Shown: one piece after another, positions 1 through 8,018 of the stretch
How the letters are laid out: every line of letters begins with the position of its first letter
Position numbering within the stretch: the first letter of the stretch is position 1
Assembly: GCF_021800405.1 (NCBI RefSeq)
Contig: NZ_CP084550.1
Coordinates: 372,001 to 436,000, forward strand
DNA length: 64,000 nt
Origin: Arthrobacter sp. FW306-07-I
GTDB taxonomy: Bacteria > Actinomycetota > Actinomycetes > Actinomycetales > Micrococcaceae
Direction: 5' to 3'
Position numbers and translations under genes: made by a program
The notes under the pieces: generated by a model
Told to the model about the DNA's origin: nothing
Seen by the model: the letters and a program-made list of their open reading frames with translations, nothing else
The model's database searches: none

Positions 1-357
1 GGCCAGCTTGGAGAGCAGCTTCAGGTGCTCCTGGTCCGCGCCGTCCGGAGCGGCGATGAAGAACACCAGGTCAGCCGGGCCGTCCTTGGCACCGAAGTCA
101 ACCTTCGGGTCCAGACGTGCCATGGCCAGGGTGGGCACCGTGACGGCGGCGGAGCGGCAATGCGGGATGGCGATGCCGCCGGGGATGCCGGTAGCGGTCT
201 TCTGTTCGCGTGCGAAGGCGTCGGCGAAGAGTCCGTCAACTTCCGACGCGCGTCCGGTGGCAGCTACCTTGCTTGCCAGATGCCGGATCACCGTCTCGGG
301 GGCGTTGCCCAGGTTCTGGTCGAGCTCGACCAGGTCCGTGGTGATGAGCTGGGTCAC
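1..357 (-). CDS. fruA: Fructose PTS enzyme II, N-terminal EIIA domain (partial)
   Basis: This is the first 119 codons of a fructose-specific phosphotransferase permease; the rest lies beyond the left edge. The visible part is an EIIA(Fru) domain. The motif GGIAIPHCRS carries the histidine that accepts phosphate from HPr (family knowledge). The full protein normally continues into EIIB and membrane EIIC domains that import fructose as fructose-1-phosphate. I chose the GTG at 357 because GAAAGG lies 7 bases upstream; an in-frame TTG at 363 is less likely. It starts 2 bases after the fruK stop, so it is the third gene of a regulator-fruK-fruA operon. Confidence 0.9.
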   Translation of the reverse strand, partial: MTQLITTDLVELDQNLGNAPETVIRHLASKVAATGRASEVDGLFADAFAREQKTATGIPGGIAIPHCRSAAVTVPTLAMARLDPKVDFGAKDGPADLVFFIAAPDGADQEHLKLLSKLA

Positions 358-359
358 TG

Positions 360-1382
360 TCAATCCTTTCGAAGGGCCGTGATGGTTACGGCATCCGGGG
401 TGGTTTGGTCTGCTGCCGGAACAGTGGATCCGGGCAGCGAGGCAGCGGCGGCACCATGGGCCACCGCCTGACGAAGGCAGTCGGCGGGGGCGGCGCCCCG
501 GCCGTGGGCAAGCAGGTAGCCGGCAAGTGCGGAGTCGCCCGCACCTACCGTGCTGACCGCGGCGACCGGCGGGTGCGTGGCCAGCCACGCACCGTCGGCC
601 GTTACGAGGACAGCTCCCTTGGAACCGAGAGTTGCCAGCACAGCACCTACGCCGGAACGTACGACGGCGGCTGCAGCGGCGGCGGCAGCCGCCGGGTCCG
701 CTTCCAGCTCGTCACCGGATGCCGGGGCAAAACCGGCGGCTGCGGCCAGTTCCGCCAGTTCCTCGGCGTTGGGCTTGAGGAGGTCCGGTTTCCCGGAACC
801 CGTGGTTGTTCCGCTGGTGCCTGTGCCGTCGTCGGGGGTTCCGGCGTCGGTGAGGGCAGCGGCAAGGGGCGTCCCGGAGGAGTCGACGGCGATCAGCGGC
901 GCATTGCCGTTGCCCGCCTCCCGGATCCGACGGGCCACCGTTGCGTAGAAGTTGTCCGGGAATCCGGGCGGCAGCGAGCCGGCCAGGACTACCCAGCTGG
1001 CGCCACGGGAGCTTTCCAGCAGCAGCTTGATGAGGGCTTCCTGCTGGTCCGCGGCAAGGACGGGCCCGGGTTCGTTGATCTTTGTGGTCACGCCGCCGGG
1101 CTCGGTGAGCGCCACGTTGGTGCGCAGCGGCTCGTCGATGGGAAGGGATATGAAGGGGACTGCACTTTCGCGCAGGCCGGCCAGGACGGGATCGCTGTCC
1201 GCGCCTGGCAGGACGGCCAGGGATTCGAGTCCGGATGCCACCAGGGCGCGGGAGACGTTGACGCCCTTGCCGCCGGACTCCTGGCGGACGGAGACGGCGC
1301 GCTGTACTTCGCCGCGTGCCAGGGGGCCGGGGAGGGCCACTGTGCGGTCGAGGCTTGGATTGGCCGTGAAGGTGACGATCAT
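360..1382 (-). CDS. fruK: 1-phosphofructokinase
   Basis: A 340-residue PfkB-family sugar kinase expected to convert fructose-1-phosphate made by the PTS into fructose-1,6-bisphosphate. The N-terminus (MIVTFTANPSLDRTVALPG) and the motif GGKGVNVSRAL are typical of FruK/LacC kinases. The C-terminal STVGAGDSALAGYL holds the GAGD anion hole and catalytic Asp. A low-complexity stretch (a Gly/Thr-rich part near residues 180-195 and an Ala run near 230-240) is an insertion relative to compact family members. It overlaps the upstream regulator by 4 bases and is followed 2 bases later by the PTS gene, so the three are probably co-translated. Confidence 0.93.
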   Translation of the reverse strand: MIVTFTANPSLDRTVALPGPLARGEVQRAVSVRQESGGKGVNVSRALVASGLESLAVLPGADSDPVLAGLRESAVPFISLPIDEPLRTNVALTEPGGVTTKINEPGPVLAADQQEALIKLLLESSRGASWVVLAGSLPPGFPDNFYATVARRIREAGNGNAPLIAVDSSGTPLAAALTDAGTPDDGTGTSGTTTGSGKPDLLKPNAEELAELAAAAGFAPASGDELEADPAAAAAAAAAVVRSGVGAVLATLGSKGAVLVTADGAWLATHPPVAAVSTVGAGDSALAGYLLAHGRGAAPADCLRQAVAHGAAAASLPGSTVPAADQTTPDAVTITALRKD

Positions 1383-2185
1383 GCGATCACCACATCGACG
1401 CCGGCCTCTTCCAGGGCGGCCGCGAGTTCAGGTCCGGGTTCACTGTCTGTGATCAAGGTGTCCAGATCTTTCAAGGAGGCGAACTGGACAAGGGTTTCCG
1501 TGTCCAGCTTGGAGGAGTCGGCCAGCACCACAATGCGGCGGGCCGACTGGACGAAGGCTGCCTTGACGGCTGCTTCTTCAGGATCGGGAGTGCTGACGCC
1601 AAAGGTGGCATGGATGCCGTTGGTGCCGATGAACGCGATGTCCGGGCGGATCCGGGCAGCGGCGTTCACCGTCGCCTGGCCCACGGCCACCTGGGTAAGT
1701 CCGCGGACCCGGCCGCCCAGGATCTGCAGGGCGACTCCGGGGACGTTGGAGAGCTTGCTGGCGATGGGCACAGCGTGGGTGATAACCACTAGTTCGTGCT
1801 GCGGCCCGGTTCCGTCGGAAGGTTCGACGGCGGTGCGCCGCGCCAGCAGGTCCGCCAGCACTTCGGTGGTGGTGCCGCCGTCCATGAGGACGCTGGCCGG
1901 CGAGTTCCGGGGGATCAGTGTGAGGGCGGCCTGGGCGATCCGGACCTTTTGGTCCGGCCGCTGGATGGCCCGCTCGGTGACGCTTTCCTCGGTGGTGCTG
2001 AAGCGGTCTGCCGCCACCGCTCCACCGTGGACGCGCCGTACGGTGCCGGCGTTCTCCAGAGCGGCAAGGTCACGGCGGATAGTTTCCGTGGTGATGCTGA
2101 AGCGCTCAGCGAGCAGGGTCACGCTGACCCGGCCGTTGCCGGCCACAAGCTCGGCAATCTTTTGCTGGCGCTCCTCGGCGAACAC
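1379..2185 (-). CDS. DeoR-family regulator of the fructose operon
   Basis: A 268-residue DeoR/GlpR-type repressor. Residues 1-57 form the helix-turn-helix (ERQQKIAELVAGNGRVSVT, then ERFSITTETIRRDLAALE); the remainder is the sugar-phosphate-sensing domain, including the motif MDGGTTTEVLADLL. As first gene of the unit it probably controls the whole fru operon, with a phosphorylated fructose as ligand (inference from position and family). A perfect inverted repeat over the -35 box upstream is the likely operator. It overlaps fruK by 4 bases. Confidence 0.9.
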   Translation of the reverse strand: MFAEERQQKIAELVAGNGRVSVTLLAERFSITTETIRRDLAALENAGTVRRVHGGAVAADRFSTTEESVTERAIQRPDQKVRIAQAALTLIPRNSPASVLMDGGTTTEVLADLLARRTAVEPSDGTGPQHELVVITHAVPIASKLSNVPGVALQILGGRVRGLTQVAVGQATVNAAARIRPDIAFIGTNGIHATFGVSTPDPEEAAVKAAFVQSARRIVVLADSSKLDTETLVQFASLKDLDTLITDSEPGPELAAALEEAGVDVVIA

Positions 2186-2244
2186 GTACCCTCCGTTGCG
2201 TAGTGGTTGTCGTGACTTGGATCACTCTGATGTTGAGTTACTTG

Positions 2245-2286
2245 ACTTTATCTTTGCTTGTGTTGGTTTGTCAATGGAAACCAACA
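2245..2286 (-). promoter_or_regulatory. fru operon promoter with operator over the -35 box
   Basis: On the minus strand a TTGACA -35 box (2274-2269) is separated by 18 bases from TAAAGT (2250-2245). A perfect 9-base inverted repeat, TGTTGGTTT (2261-2269) and AAACCAACA (2278-2286), flanks and partly overlaps the -35 box, with weaker matching beyond it. The position fits repression by the DeoR-type protein encoded just downstream; the assignment to that protein is inference. Confidence 0.7.
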
Positions 2287-2394
2287 TGAAACAAGATGCG
2301 AATGTGGGAAGGGCTGGAGTTCCTCTCCCCGGTTCCAGGCTTGGGAGGACGCCAGGGCCTGCGGGTCTGGACTCGGCACCAGGGCCGGGGTGCG

Positions 2395-2431
2395 AAAAAG
2401 CCGGGCCGGACGCATATGGTCCAGCCCGGCT
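2395..2431 (-). terminator. Rho-independent terminator
   Basis: Read on the minus strand, AGCCGGGCTGGA (2431-2420) and TCCGGCCCGGCT (2410-2399) form a 12-base stem with one G-T pair, followed directly by TTTTT. It lies 63 bases past the stop of the small membrane protein gene ending at 2494 and separates it from the fru operon promoter. Confidence 0.75.
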
Positions 2432-2493
2432 CTTCGGGTTACTTGGGGCCGTTCCCGGGGTTCCCGGAACCCCGTCCCCGGTACCGCTGACGG

Positions 2494-2751
2494 TTAGAGT
2501 CCGCCGTCACGGCTTTCGTGGCGGGTGATCCGCTCCCCGGTGTTTGGATCTATGACGGAGCGGGACTCGCTTACGCGGCGGCTGCGTCCGGGTGAGGCGA
2601 GGATAAGGGAAGCGATCAGCCCGATGACGCCCACGGCCATGAGGATGTAGCCCACCAGCTGCTGGTCCACGAAGGGGATCAGGCCGGGAGCCACGGCCCA
2701 GGCGAGGATGGCGCCAAGGGCGATGAGGAAGATTGACGAGCCGATTCTCAT
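2494..2751 (-). CDS. Small two-helix membrane protein (DUF6458-like)
   Basis: An 85-residue protein with two hydrophobic segments (about residues 3-22, SSIFLIALGAILAWAVAP, and 30-50, YILMAVGVIGLIASLILA) followed by a charged tail with VIDPNTGERITRHE. The layout matches the actinobacterial DUF6458 family of unknown function. I chose the ATG at 2751 because AAGGAG stands just upstream; an upstream in-frame start at 2823 would add a polar, unlikely leader. It is monocistronic, with its own terminator downstream and a divergent esterase gene upstream. Confidence 0.75.
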   Translation of the reverse strand: MRIGSSIFLIALGAILAWAVAPGLIPFVDQQLVGYILMAVGVIGLIASLILASPGRSRRVSESRSVIDPNTGERITRHESRDGGL

Positions 2752-2922
2752 GACTTGCTCCTTATAGCCGCGTCCTGCGCGGCGCTGGTAGGGCGTTACG
2801 GAAGGGTGGTGCGTCACTGCCAAAAGCTAAGCCTGCTGTCTGTCAGGCGTCAGGCTACCTTCCGGGGATTCGTGATTCAATCACCGCGCCGTTAGGGCGG
2901 GCATGTCTCGTAGGCTGTTCCG

Positions 2923-3540
2923 GTGGAAACAGTTGTGTGGTCCAAGCCCGAAGGCCAGCGCTCCGGCACTCCCTTGCTGGTGATGATGCACGGGTACGGC
3001 ACGGACGAGGCACGGATGGTGCGCCTTTTCGACTACCTGCCGCAGGAGTTCACCTGCGCCGCCCTCCGTGCTCCTATGCCAATCGGCGACCACTGGGGCT
3101 GGTTCCTGCTGGACTACTTCCTGGCAAATGACTTCGCCGACGTGATTTCCGCAGCGAACTCCGTGCGGGCGTGGATCAGTTCCGTCAGGGACCAGCACAG
3201 CAGTGTCACGCTTATGGGCTATTCCCAGGGCATGGCCATGGCAACCACGCTCCTGCGGCTGCATCCGGAGGACTACAAGGCTGTTGTGGGGTTGTCCGGC
3301 TTCGTCCTCAAGAACGAGCTCCTCTCGGTCATGGACTCCTTTGAAGTGAAGCCGCCGTTCTTTTGGGGGCGGGACAAGGCTGATCTGGTGATTAACGAGG
3401 ACGCCATCGCGTATACAGCCGAGTGGCTGGAACAGAACACGCTGCTGACGACCCGGACCTACCCGGGGATGGGGCACGCCATGTCAAAGACGGAGATGGT
3501 GGATGTCAGCGCTTTCCTCCGCCATTACGTACTGGGCTAA
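2923..3540 (+). CDS. Alpha/beta-hydrolase, phospholipase/carboxylesterase family
   Basis: A 205-residue serine esterase. The nucleophile elbow is GYSQG, preceded by an oxyanion region MMHGYGTDE; the Asp (WGRDKADLVI) and His (GMGHAMS) complete the triad. Length and motifs fit the small cytosolic carboxylesterases of the YpfH/lysophospholipase type that act on short acyl esters; the real substrate cannot be read from sequence. The GTG at 2923 is the first plausible start. No Shine-Dalgarno is obvious and a TAGGCT -10-like box lies about 8 bases before it, so the mRNA may be leaderless. Confidence 0.85.
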   Translation: METVVWSKPEGQRSGTPLLVMMHGYGTDEARMVRLFDYLPQEFTCAALRAPMPIGDHWGWFLLDYFLANDFADVISAANSVRAWISSVRDQHSSVTLMGYSQGMAMATTLLRLHPEDYKAVVGLSGFVLKNELLSVMDSFEVKPPFFWGRDKADLVINEDAIAYTAEWLEQNTLLTTRTYPGMGHAMSKTEMVDVSAFLRHYVLG

Positions 3541-3577
3541 CTGTGTATCCGCTCCAGTAGAGGGTAAGAAAAAACAG

Positions 3578-3607
3578 TTGCCAGCGAAATTTGCAAGCGC
3601 TTACACT
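3578..3607 (+). promoter_or_regulatory. Promoter with LacI-type operator for the disaccharide phosphorylase operon
   Basis: TTGCCA (3578-3583) and TACACT (3602-3607) are spaced by 18 bases. Between and over the -10 box sits TGCAAGCGCTTACA (3592-3605), whose core AAGCGCTT is a perfect palindrome of the kind bound by LacI/GalR-family repressors. No LacI gene is in the window, so the regulator must be encoded elsewhere. The site precedes the beta-phosphoglucomutase gene by about 135 bases. Confidence 0.72.
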
Positions 3608-3740
3608 CGTCTACGGCCATGATCGGTCCTGCAGTGGGCGGACAAGGAAGTGATGCTGCGCGCACGCCGCGCAGCAGAACCTCCTTCAGGCTGCCCGGCG
3701 GGGCCGGCTGTCCACAAACCGAGAGGACACCGCACCGCCG

Positions 3741-4478
3741 ATGACACAAGAAACTGCAGCTGATACCGCCGCCTGGACCGGCGCCAAAGCAATCCTGTTC
3801 GACCTGGACGGGGTGCTGACGCCCACAGCCAGCGTGCATGAGCGGGCCTGGCAGGAACTTTTCGATGGCTACCTCGCCTCACAGCCAGGTGTTTCCGGTT
3901 ACCGGGAAAGCGACTACTTCGACCACATCGACGGCAAACCGCGCTTTGACGGGGTACGTGACTTCCTCGCCTCACGCGGGATCACGCTGCCGGAGGGCCC
4001 GTTGGATGACGATCCCGCCCACGACACTGTCCATGGCCTGGGCAACCGGAAGAACGCGGTCTTCAATGGCATCGTGAGCGCCGGCGTCGAACCGTTCGAA
4101 GGCTCTGTCCGCTTCCTCCAAGCCGCACTGGACCGCGGACTCAAGGTCGCCGTCGTCTCTTCCTCCCGCAACGCCCCTGCCGTACTGAAGGCCGCCGGAC
4201 TCAGCCGGCACTTCGCCGTCGTGGTGGACGGGGTGGTGGCCGCGGAGCAGGGCCTGCCCGGCAAACCAAGCCCGGCCACCTACGAATACGCCGCCAAGCT
4301 GCTGGACCTGTCCAGTTCCGAGTGCGTGGTGGTGGAAGACGCCGTGTCCGGCGTGCAGGCAGGACATGCCGGGTCCTTCCACTCCGTTATCGGGGTGGAC
4401 CGGGGCGCCGGGCGGCTGACGCTCCTGGACGCCGGTGCCACCCTGGTGGTTAGCGATCTCCAGGAACTTATCCCCTAA
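3741..4478 (+). CDS. Beta-phosphoglucomutase-like HAD hydrolase
   Basis: A 245-residue HAD-superfamily protein. Motif I is LFDLDGVLTPTASVH, motif II is VVSSSRNAP, and motif III/IV is KPSPATYEY...VVVEDAVSGVQAG. These match the beta-phosphoglucomutase group that interconverts beta-glucose-1-phosphate and glucose-6-phosphate. The next gene is a GH65 phosphorylase that would release beta-glucose-1-phosphate, so the pair forms a short catabolic route into glycolysis. A GAGAGGA stands about 14 bases before the ATG, a long spacing. The operon is probably controlled by a LacI-type repressor. Confidence 0.88.
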   Translation: MTQETAADTAAWTGAKAILFDLDGVLTPTASVHERAWQELFDGYLASQPGVSGYRESDYFDHIDGKPRFDGVRDFLASRGITLPEGPLDDDPAHDTVHGLGNRKNAVFNGIVSAGVEPFEGSVRFLQAALDRGLKVAVVSSSRNAPAVLKAAGLSRHFAVVVDGVVAAEQGLPGKPSPATYEYAAKLLDLSSSECVVVEDAVSGVQAGHAGSFHSVIGVDRGAGRLTLLDAGATLVVSDLQELIP

Positions 4479-4603
4479 ACCTCCGTTGCCTCCCCGGGCA
4501 ACCCCGTTGCTTCCCCGGCAGCACCAATCCCAGTACCGCACTTCCCCCCAATACTCCATGCCGGCCCAGCCGGCAGCACAGCAAGGCCAAAAGGACCCCG
4601 ACC

Positions 4604-6949
4604 ATGGCACTGATTACCGAGGACCGCGAGCGGTTCCCCGATACCCCCTGGCAGCTCGTCGAAACCCGGTACCAGACCGACGGCGCCGGAACGCTTGAGA
4701 CCCTGTTTGCGCTGGGTAACGGGCACCTGGGCATCCGGGGTGCGCATTGTGCCGCGGCCGATGCCGAACTGCCGGGCAGCTTCATCAATGGGTTCCACGA
4801 AATCTGGGACATCAAGCACGCCGAGAATGCGTTTGGCTTCGCCCGGACCGGGCAGCGCATCCTCTACATTCCTGACGCCAACAACTTCACGGTGGTGGTG
4901 GACGGGGAAAGCCTCAGCCTGGCGGAGTCCGAGGTGCTGGACTACCGGCGGACCGTGGACTTCTGCACTGGAATCTATGAATGCCGCATCACCTGGCAAT
5001 GCCGGTCCGGCGCTATGGTGACCACCACGGAGCGGCGGGCCGTGGGATTCGCGTCCCGTGGCGGCCTGGGCATTTCGCTGGAGGTGGCAACGAACCGGCA
5101 GGTTTCCCTGGATGTCACCTCGTCCGTGATCAACCGCCAGGACCAGCCGGTGGAAGACCACTCCGTGCACGATCCCCGCCGCGCCGGACGCCACGCGGGG
5201 CGCGTGCTGCTGCCCTTGCGGCTCGACGGCGGCGACGGCTCCTTGCGCCTGTCATGGGAGGCTGCGGAGTCCAAGCAGCGCGTGGGCATTGCCGTGGACC
5301 ACTGGACGTCACCCGGGCACCAGCCGTTCGAGACACTGGTGGACCAGGACGACAGCAGCGTCCGGTACGTCCTTGCGGTGGATGCCGATGAGCCGTTCCG
5401 GCTGGAGAAAAGCGTTAGTTACGCCGCCGGCCGCAGCATGCAGGACCCGGAGATCGATGCAGCCGCGGTGGCGGAAGGAGCGTTGCGGCCGGTGGGTGAC
5501 ATCTTTGCCGAGAGCGAGGCGCACTTCCGCAGCTACTGGGCCACCTCGGACATTCTGGTGGAGGGCGGCCGGCCCGGGCTGCAGCAGGCCATCCGGTGGA
5601 ACCTGTTCCAGTTGGCCCAGGCCACCGCGCGTGCCGATGTTGCCGGCATCCCCGCCAAGGGCGTGACCGGATCGGGCTACGAGGGGCACTACTTCTGGGA
5701 CCAGGAGGTGTACCTGCTGCCCTACCTTACGTACACCAATCCCGACGGCGCCCGGCAGGTCCTGGAGTTCCGCCACAGCATGCTTCCCGAAGCCAGGATC
5801 CGCGCCAAGGAGCTGAGCGTGGACGGTGCCCTGTTCCCGTGGCGCACCATCAACGGGCTCGAAGCCAGCGCTTACTACGCTGCCGGTACCGCGCAGTTCC
5901 ACATCGCCGCAGCCATCGCCTTCGCCACCAACAGGTACCTCTGGGCAACCGGTGACACCGCCTTCCGGGACGGGATGGGCGCCGAGCTGCTGATCGAGAC
6001 CGCCCGGATGTGGATCTCCCTTGGCTTCTTCGGGAAGGACGGGCTCTTCCACATCCACGGCGTGACCGGCCCCGACGAGTACACCGCCGTGGTCAACGAC
6101 AACCTGTACACAAACGTCATGGCCCGCTTCAACCTTCGCGCGGCCGCTGCCCTTGAGCACGCCGGCATCACCCTGGAGGAGCGCCAGCTGTGGGAGGCTG
6201 CGGCCAGCCGGATGAACCTGCCGTTCGACGAGCGCATGCAGGTGCACTCGCAGGACAACGACTTCATGACCCTGGAGGCCTGGGACTGGACCACTCCGCG
6301 GTCCAAGTACCCGTTGCTGCTGCACTTCCACCCTCTGGTCATCTACCGCCACCAGGTGCTGAAGCAGGCGGACACGGTCCTGGCCATGTTCCTGCAGTGG
6401 CAGGACTTCACGGCCCAGGAAAAGCACCGTGCCTTCGACTTCTACGATCCGCTCACCACCGGCGACTCCACGTTGTCCGCCTGTGTGCAGGGGATCATGG
6501 CGGCGGAGGTGGGCTATTCGAAGGAAGCGCTGGAGCACTTCACCAACGCCGCGTTCATCGACCTGGACGACACCCACGGCAACACCATCGACGGCGTGCA
6601 CATCGCCTCCACCGGGGGAGTGTGGAGTTCGCTGGTGTGCGGGTTCGCCGGCATGCGCGACCAGGGCCCGGTGCCCTACTTCGATCCACGCCTGCCCGCC
6701 GAATGGGACGGGTTGGCCTTCCACCTGAAGATCCGCGGCCGCCTGCTGCTGGTCCAGCTTGCCGCCGGTTCCATCACGCTCACGGTGCAGGAGGGTGAGC
6801 CGCTGGAGGTAGATGTCCGCGGCCAGCACTTCACGGTGGGCGGTACGCCTGTGCAGGTGCCGCTTGAACCGGCCGTGGAGCCGGAGCCAACGGTCTTTCC
6901 CAGCGGACTGCCGACGGCGAGCATCCCGGTGGTGCGCGGCAACAGCTGA
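4604..6949 (+). CDS. GH65 family disaccharide phosphorylase
   Basis: A 781-residue glycoside hydrolase family 65 protein, the usual length for maltose, trehalose or kojibiose phosphorylases. The N-terminal beta-sandwich (NGHLGIRGAH) is followed by an (alpha/alpha)6 barrel. The general acid Glu is at about residue 492 in HGVTGPDEYTAVVND, and KQADTVLAMF (about 587-596) is the conserved lid/phosphate region. Such enzymes split an alpha-glucoside with phosphate to glucose and beta-glucose-1-phosphate. I cannot tell which disaccharide is used. AAGGA precedes the ATG. It lies 125 bases after the phosphoglucomutase and probably shares its promoter. Confidence 0.88.
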   Translation: MALITEDRERFPDTPWQLVETRYQTDGAGTLETLFALGNGHLGIRGAHCAAADAELPGSFINGFHEIWDIKHAENAFGFARTGQRILYIPDANNFTVVVDGESLSLAESEVLDYRRTVDFCTGIYECRITWQCRSGAMVTTTERRAVGFASRGGLGISLEVATNRQVSLDVTSSVINRQDQPVEDHSVHDPRRAGRHAGRVLLPLRLDGGDGSLRLSWEAAESKQRVGIAVDHWTSPGHQPFETLVDQDDSSVRYVLAVDADEPFRLEKSVSYAAGRSMQDPEIDAAAVAEGALRPVGDIFAESEAHFRSYWATSDILVEGGRPGLQQAIRWNLFQLAQATARADVAGIPAKGVTGSGYEGHYFWDQEVYLLPYLTYTNPDGARQVLEFRHSMLPEARIRAKELSVDGALFPWRTINGLEASAYYAAGTAQFHIAAAIAFATNRYLWATGDTAFRDGMGAELLIETARMWISLGFFGKDGLFHIHGVTGPDEYTAVVNDNLYTNVMARFNLRAAAALEHAGITLEERQLWEAAASRMNLPFDERMQVHSQDNDFMTLEAWDWTTPRSKYPLLLHFHPLVIYRHQVLKQADTVLAMFLQWQDFTAQEKHRAFDFYDPLTTGDSTLSACVQGIMAAEVGYSKEALEHFTNAAFIDLDDTHGNTIDGVHIASTGGVWSSLVCGFAGMRDQGPVPYFDPRLPAEWDGLAFHLKIRGRLLLVQLAAGSITLTVQEGEPLEVDVRGQHFTVGGTPVQVPLEPAVEPEPTVFPSGLPTASIPVVRGNS

Positions 6950-6950
6950 C

Positions 6951-6967
6951 GCGGGCTGCTAGCCCGC
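6951..6967. terminator. Compact hairpin between convergent genes
   Basis: GCGGGCT (6951-6957) and AGCCCGC (6961-6967) form a perfect 7-base GC-rich stem with a 3-base loop, overlapping the lipA stop codon and starting 2 bases after the GH65 stop. No T tract follows on either strand, so it may be a weak bidirectional terminator or only coincidence. Confidence 0.4.
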
Positions 6968-7972
6968 CAGGAGGGTGGCGGCTTCCTGGCGGGTGGTGCC
7001 GGAGTCCTGGATGCCGTCGGCGATGTGGGCGAGTTCGGCGGGGATGTCGCGGCCTTTTTTGCGCATGGCGGTGGCCCAGAGGCGGCCGGCGCGGTAGGAG
7101 GAGCGGACCAGGGGGCCGGACATGACGCCGAGGAAGCCGATTTCTTCGGCTTCGTGCTGGAGGTCGACGAATTCCTGGGGTTTGACCCAGCGGTCCACGG
7201 GCAGGTGCCGTTCGGAGGGGCGCAGGTACTGGGTGATGGTGATCAGGTCGCACCCTGCTGCGTGGAGGTCGCGGAGGGCTTCGGAGATTTCCTCGCGGGT
7301 TTCGCCCATGCCCAGGATGAGGTTGGATTTGGTGACCATCCCATGGGCCCGGCCCTGGGTGATGACGTCCAGGGAGCGGTCGTAGCGGAACGCGGGCCGG
7401 ATCCGTTTGAAGATCCGGGGCACGGTTTCGACGTTGTGGGCGAAGACTTCGGGTTTGGACTCGCAGATCGCTTTGATGTGCTCGGGGTTGCCCGAGAAGT
7501 CCGGGATGAGCAGTTCGACGCCGGTGCCGGGGTTCAGTTCGTGGATCTTGCGGACGGTTTCGGCGTAGAGCCACACGCCTTCGTCTTCGAGGTCGTCGCG
7601 TGCCACGCCGGTGACGGTGGCGTAGCGGAGCTGCATGGACTGGACGGAGCGGGCCACCTTGGTGGGTTCGAACCGGTCCAGGGGTGAGGGTTTGCCGGTG
7701 TCGATCTGGCAGAAGTCGCAGCGGCGGGTGCATTCGGAACCGCCGATCAGGAAGGTGGCTTCCTTGTCTTCCCAGCATTCGAAGATGTTGGGGCAGCCGG
7801 CTTCTTCGCAGACGGTGTGCAGGCCTTCCTTTTTCACCAGGTTCTTCAGGCCCACGAACTCCGGGCCCATTTGGACCTTGGCCTTGATCCATTCCGGTTT
7901 GCGCTCTACCGGGACCGCAGCGTTGCGCTGCTCGATCCGCAGCATCTTCCGGCCTTCAGGTGCCAAAGTCAT
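6959..7972 (-). CDS. lipA: Lipoyl synthase
   Basis: A 337-residue radical-SAM enzyme that inserts two sulfurs into octanoyl groups on lipoyl proteins. Both cluster motifs are present: [12 protein letters not shown] for the auxiliary [4Fe-4S] cluster and CTRRCDFC for the SAM-binding cluster. The C-terminal RSSYRA contains the conserved serine ligand. The ATG at 7972 has AAAGGA 8-9 bases upstream; the frame is open further upstream but runs into sdaA. It is the last gene of the gcvP-T-H-glyA-sdaA-lipA series. It probably serves GcvH directly, and no lipB is adjacent. Third codon positions are almost all C or G, suggesting high expression. Confidence 0.95.
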   Translation of the reverse strand: MTLAPEGRKMLRIEQRNAAVPVERKPEWIKAKVQMGPEFVGLKNLVKKEGLHTVCEEAGCPNIFECWEDKEATFLIGGSECTRRCDFCQIDTGKPSPLDRFEPTKVARSVQSMQLRYATVTGVARDDLEDEGVWLYAETVRKIHELNPGTGVELLIPDFSGNPEHIKAICESKPEVFAHNVETVPRIFKRIRPAFRYDRSLDVITQGRAHGMVTKSNLILGMGETREEISEALRDLHAAGCDLITITQYLRPSERHLPVDRWVKPQEFVDLQHEAEEIGFLGVMSGPLVRSSYRAGRLWATAMRKKGRDIPAELAHIADGIQDSGTTRQEAATLLAG

Positions 7973-8018
7973 GATCGTTTTCCTTTGTTTGCTTGGGGGA
8001 TTGGAAGTCGGCCGGGCG

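Noticed and set aside
405..2528. A very long rightward open frame opposite fruK and the DeoR gene
   Set aside because: It is antisense to two clear enzymes/regulators; high GC in codon position 3 of the real genes creates such shadows. Its translation has no family motif.
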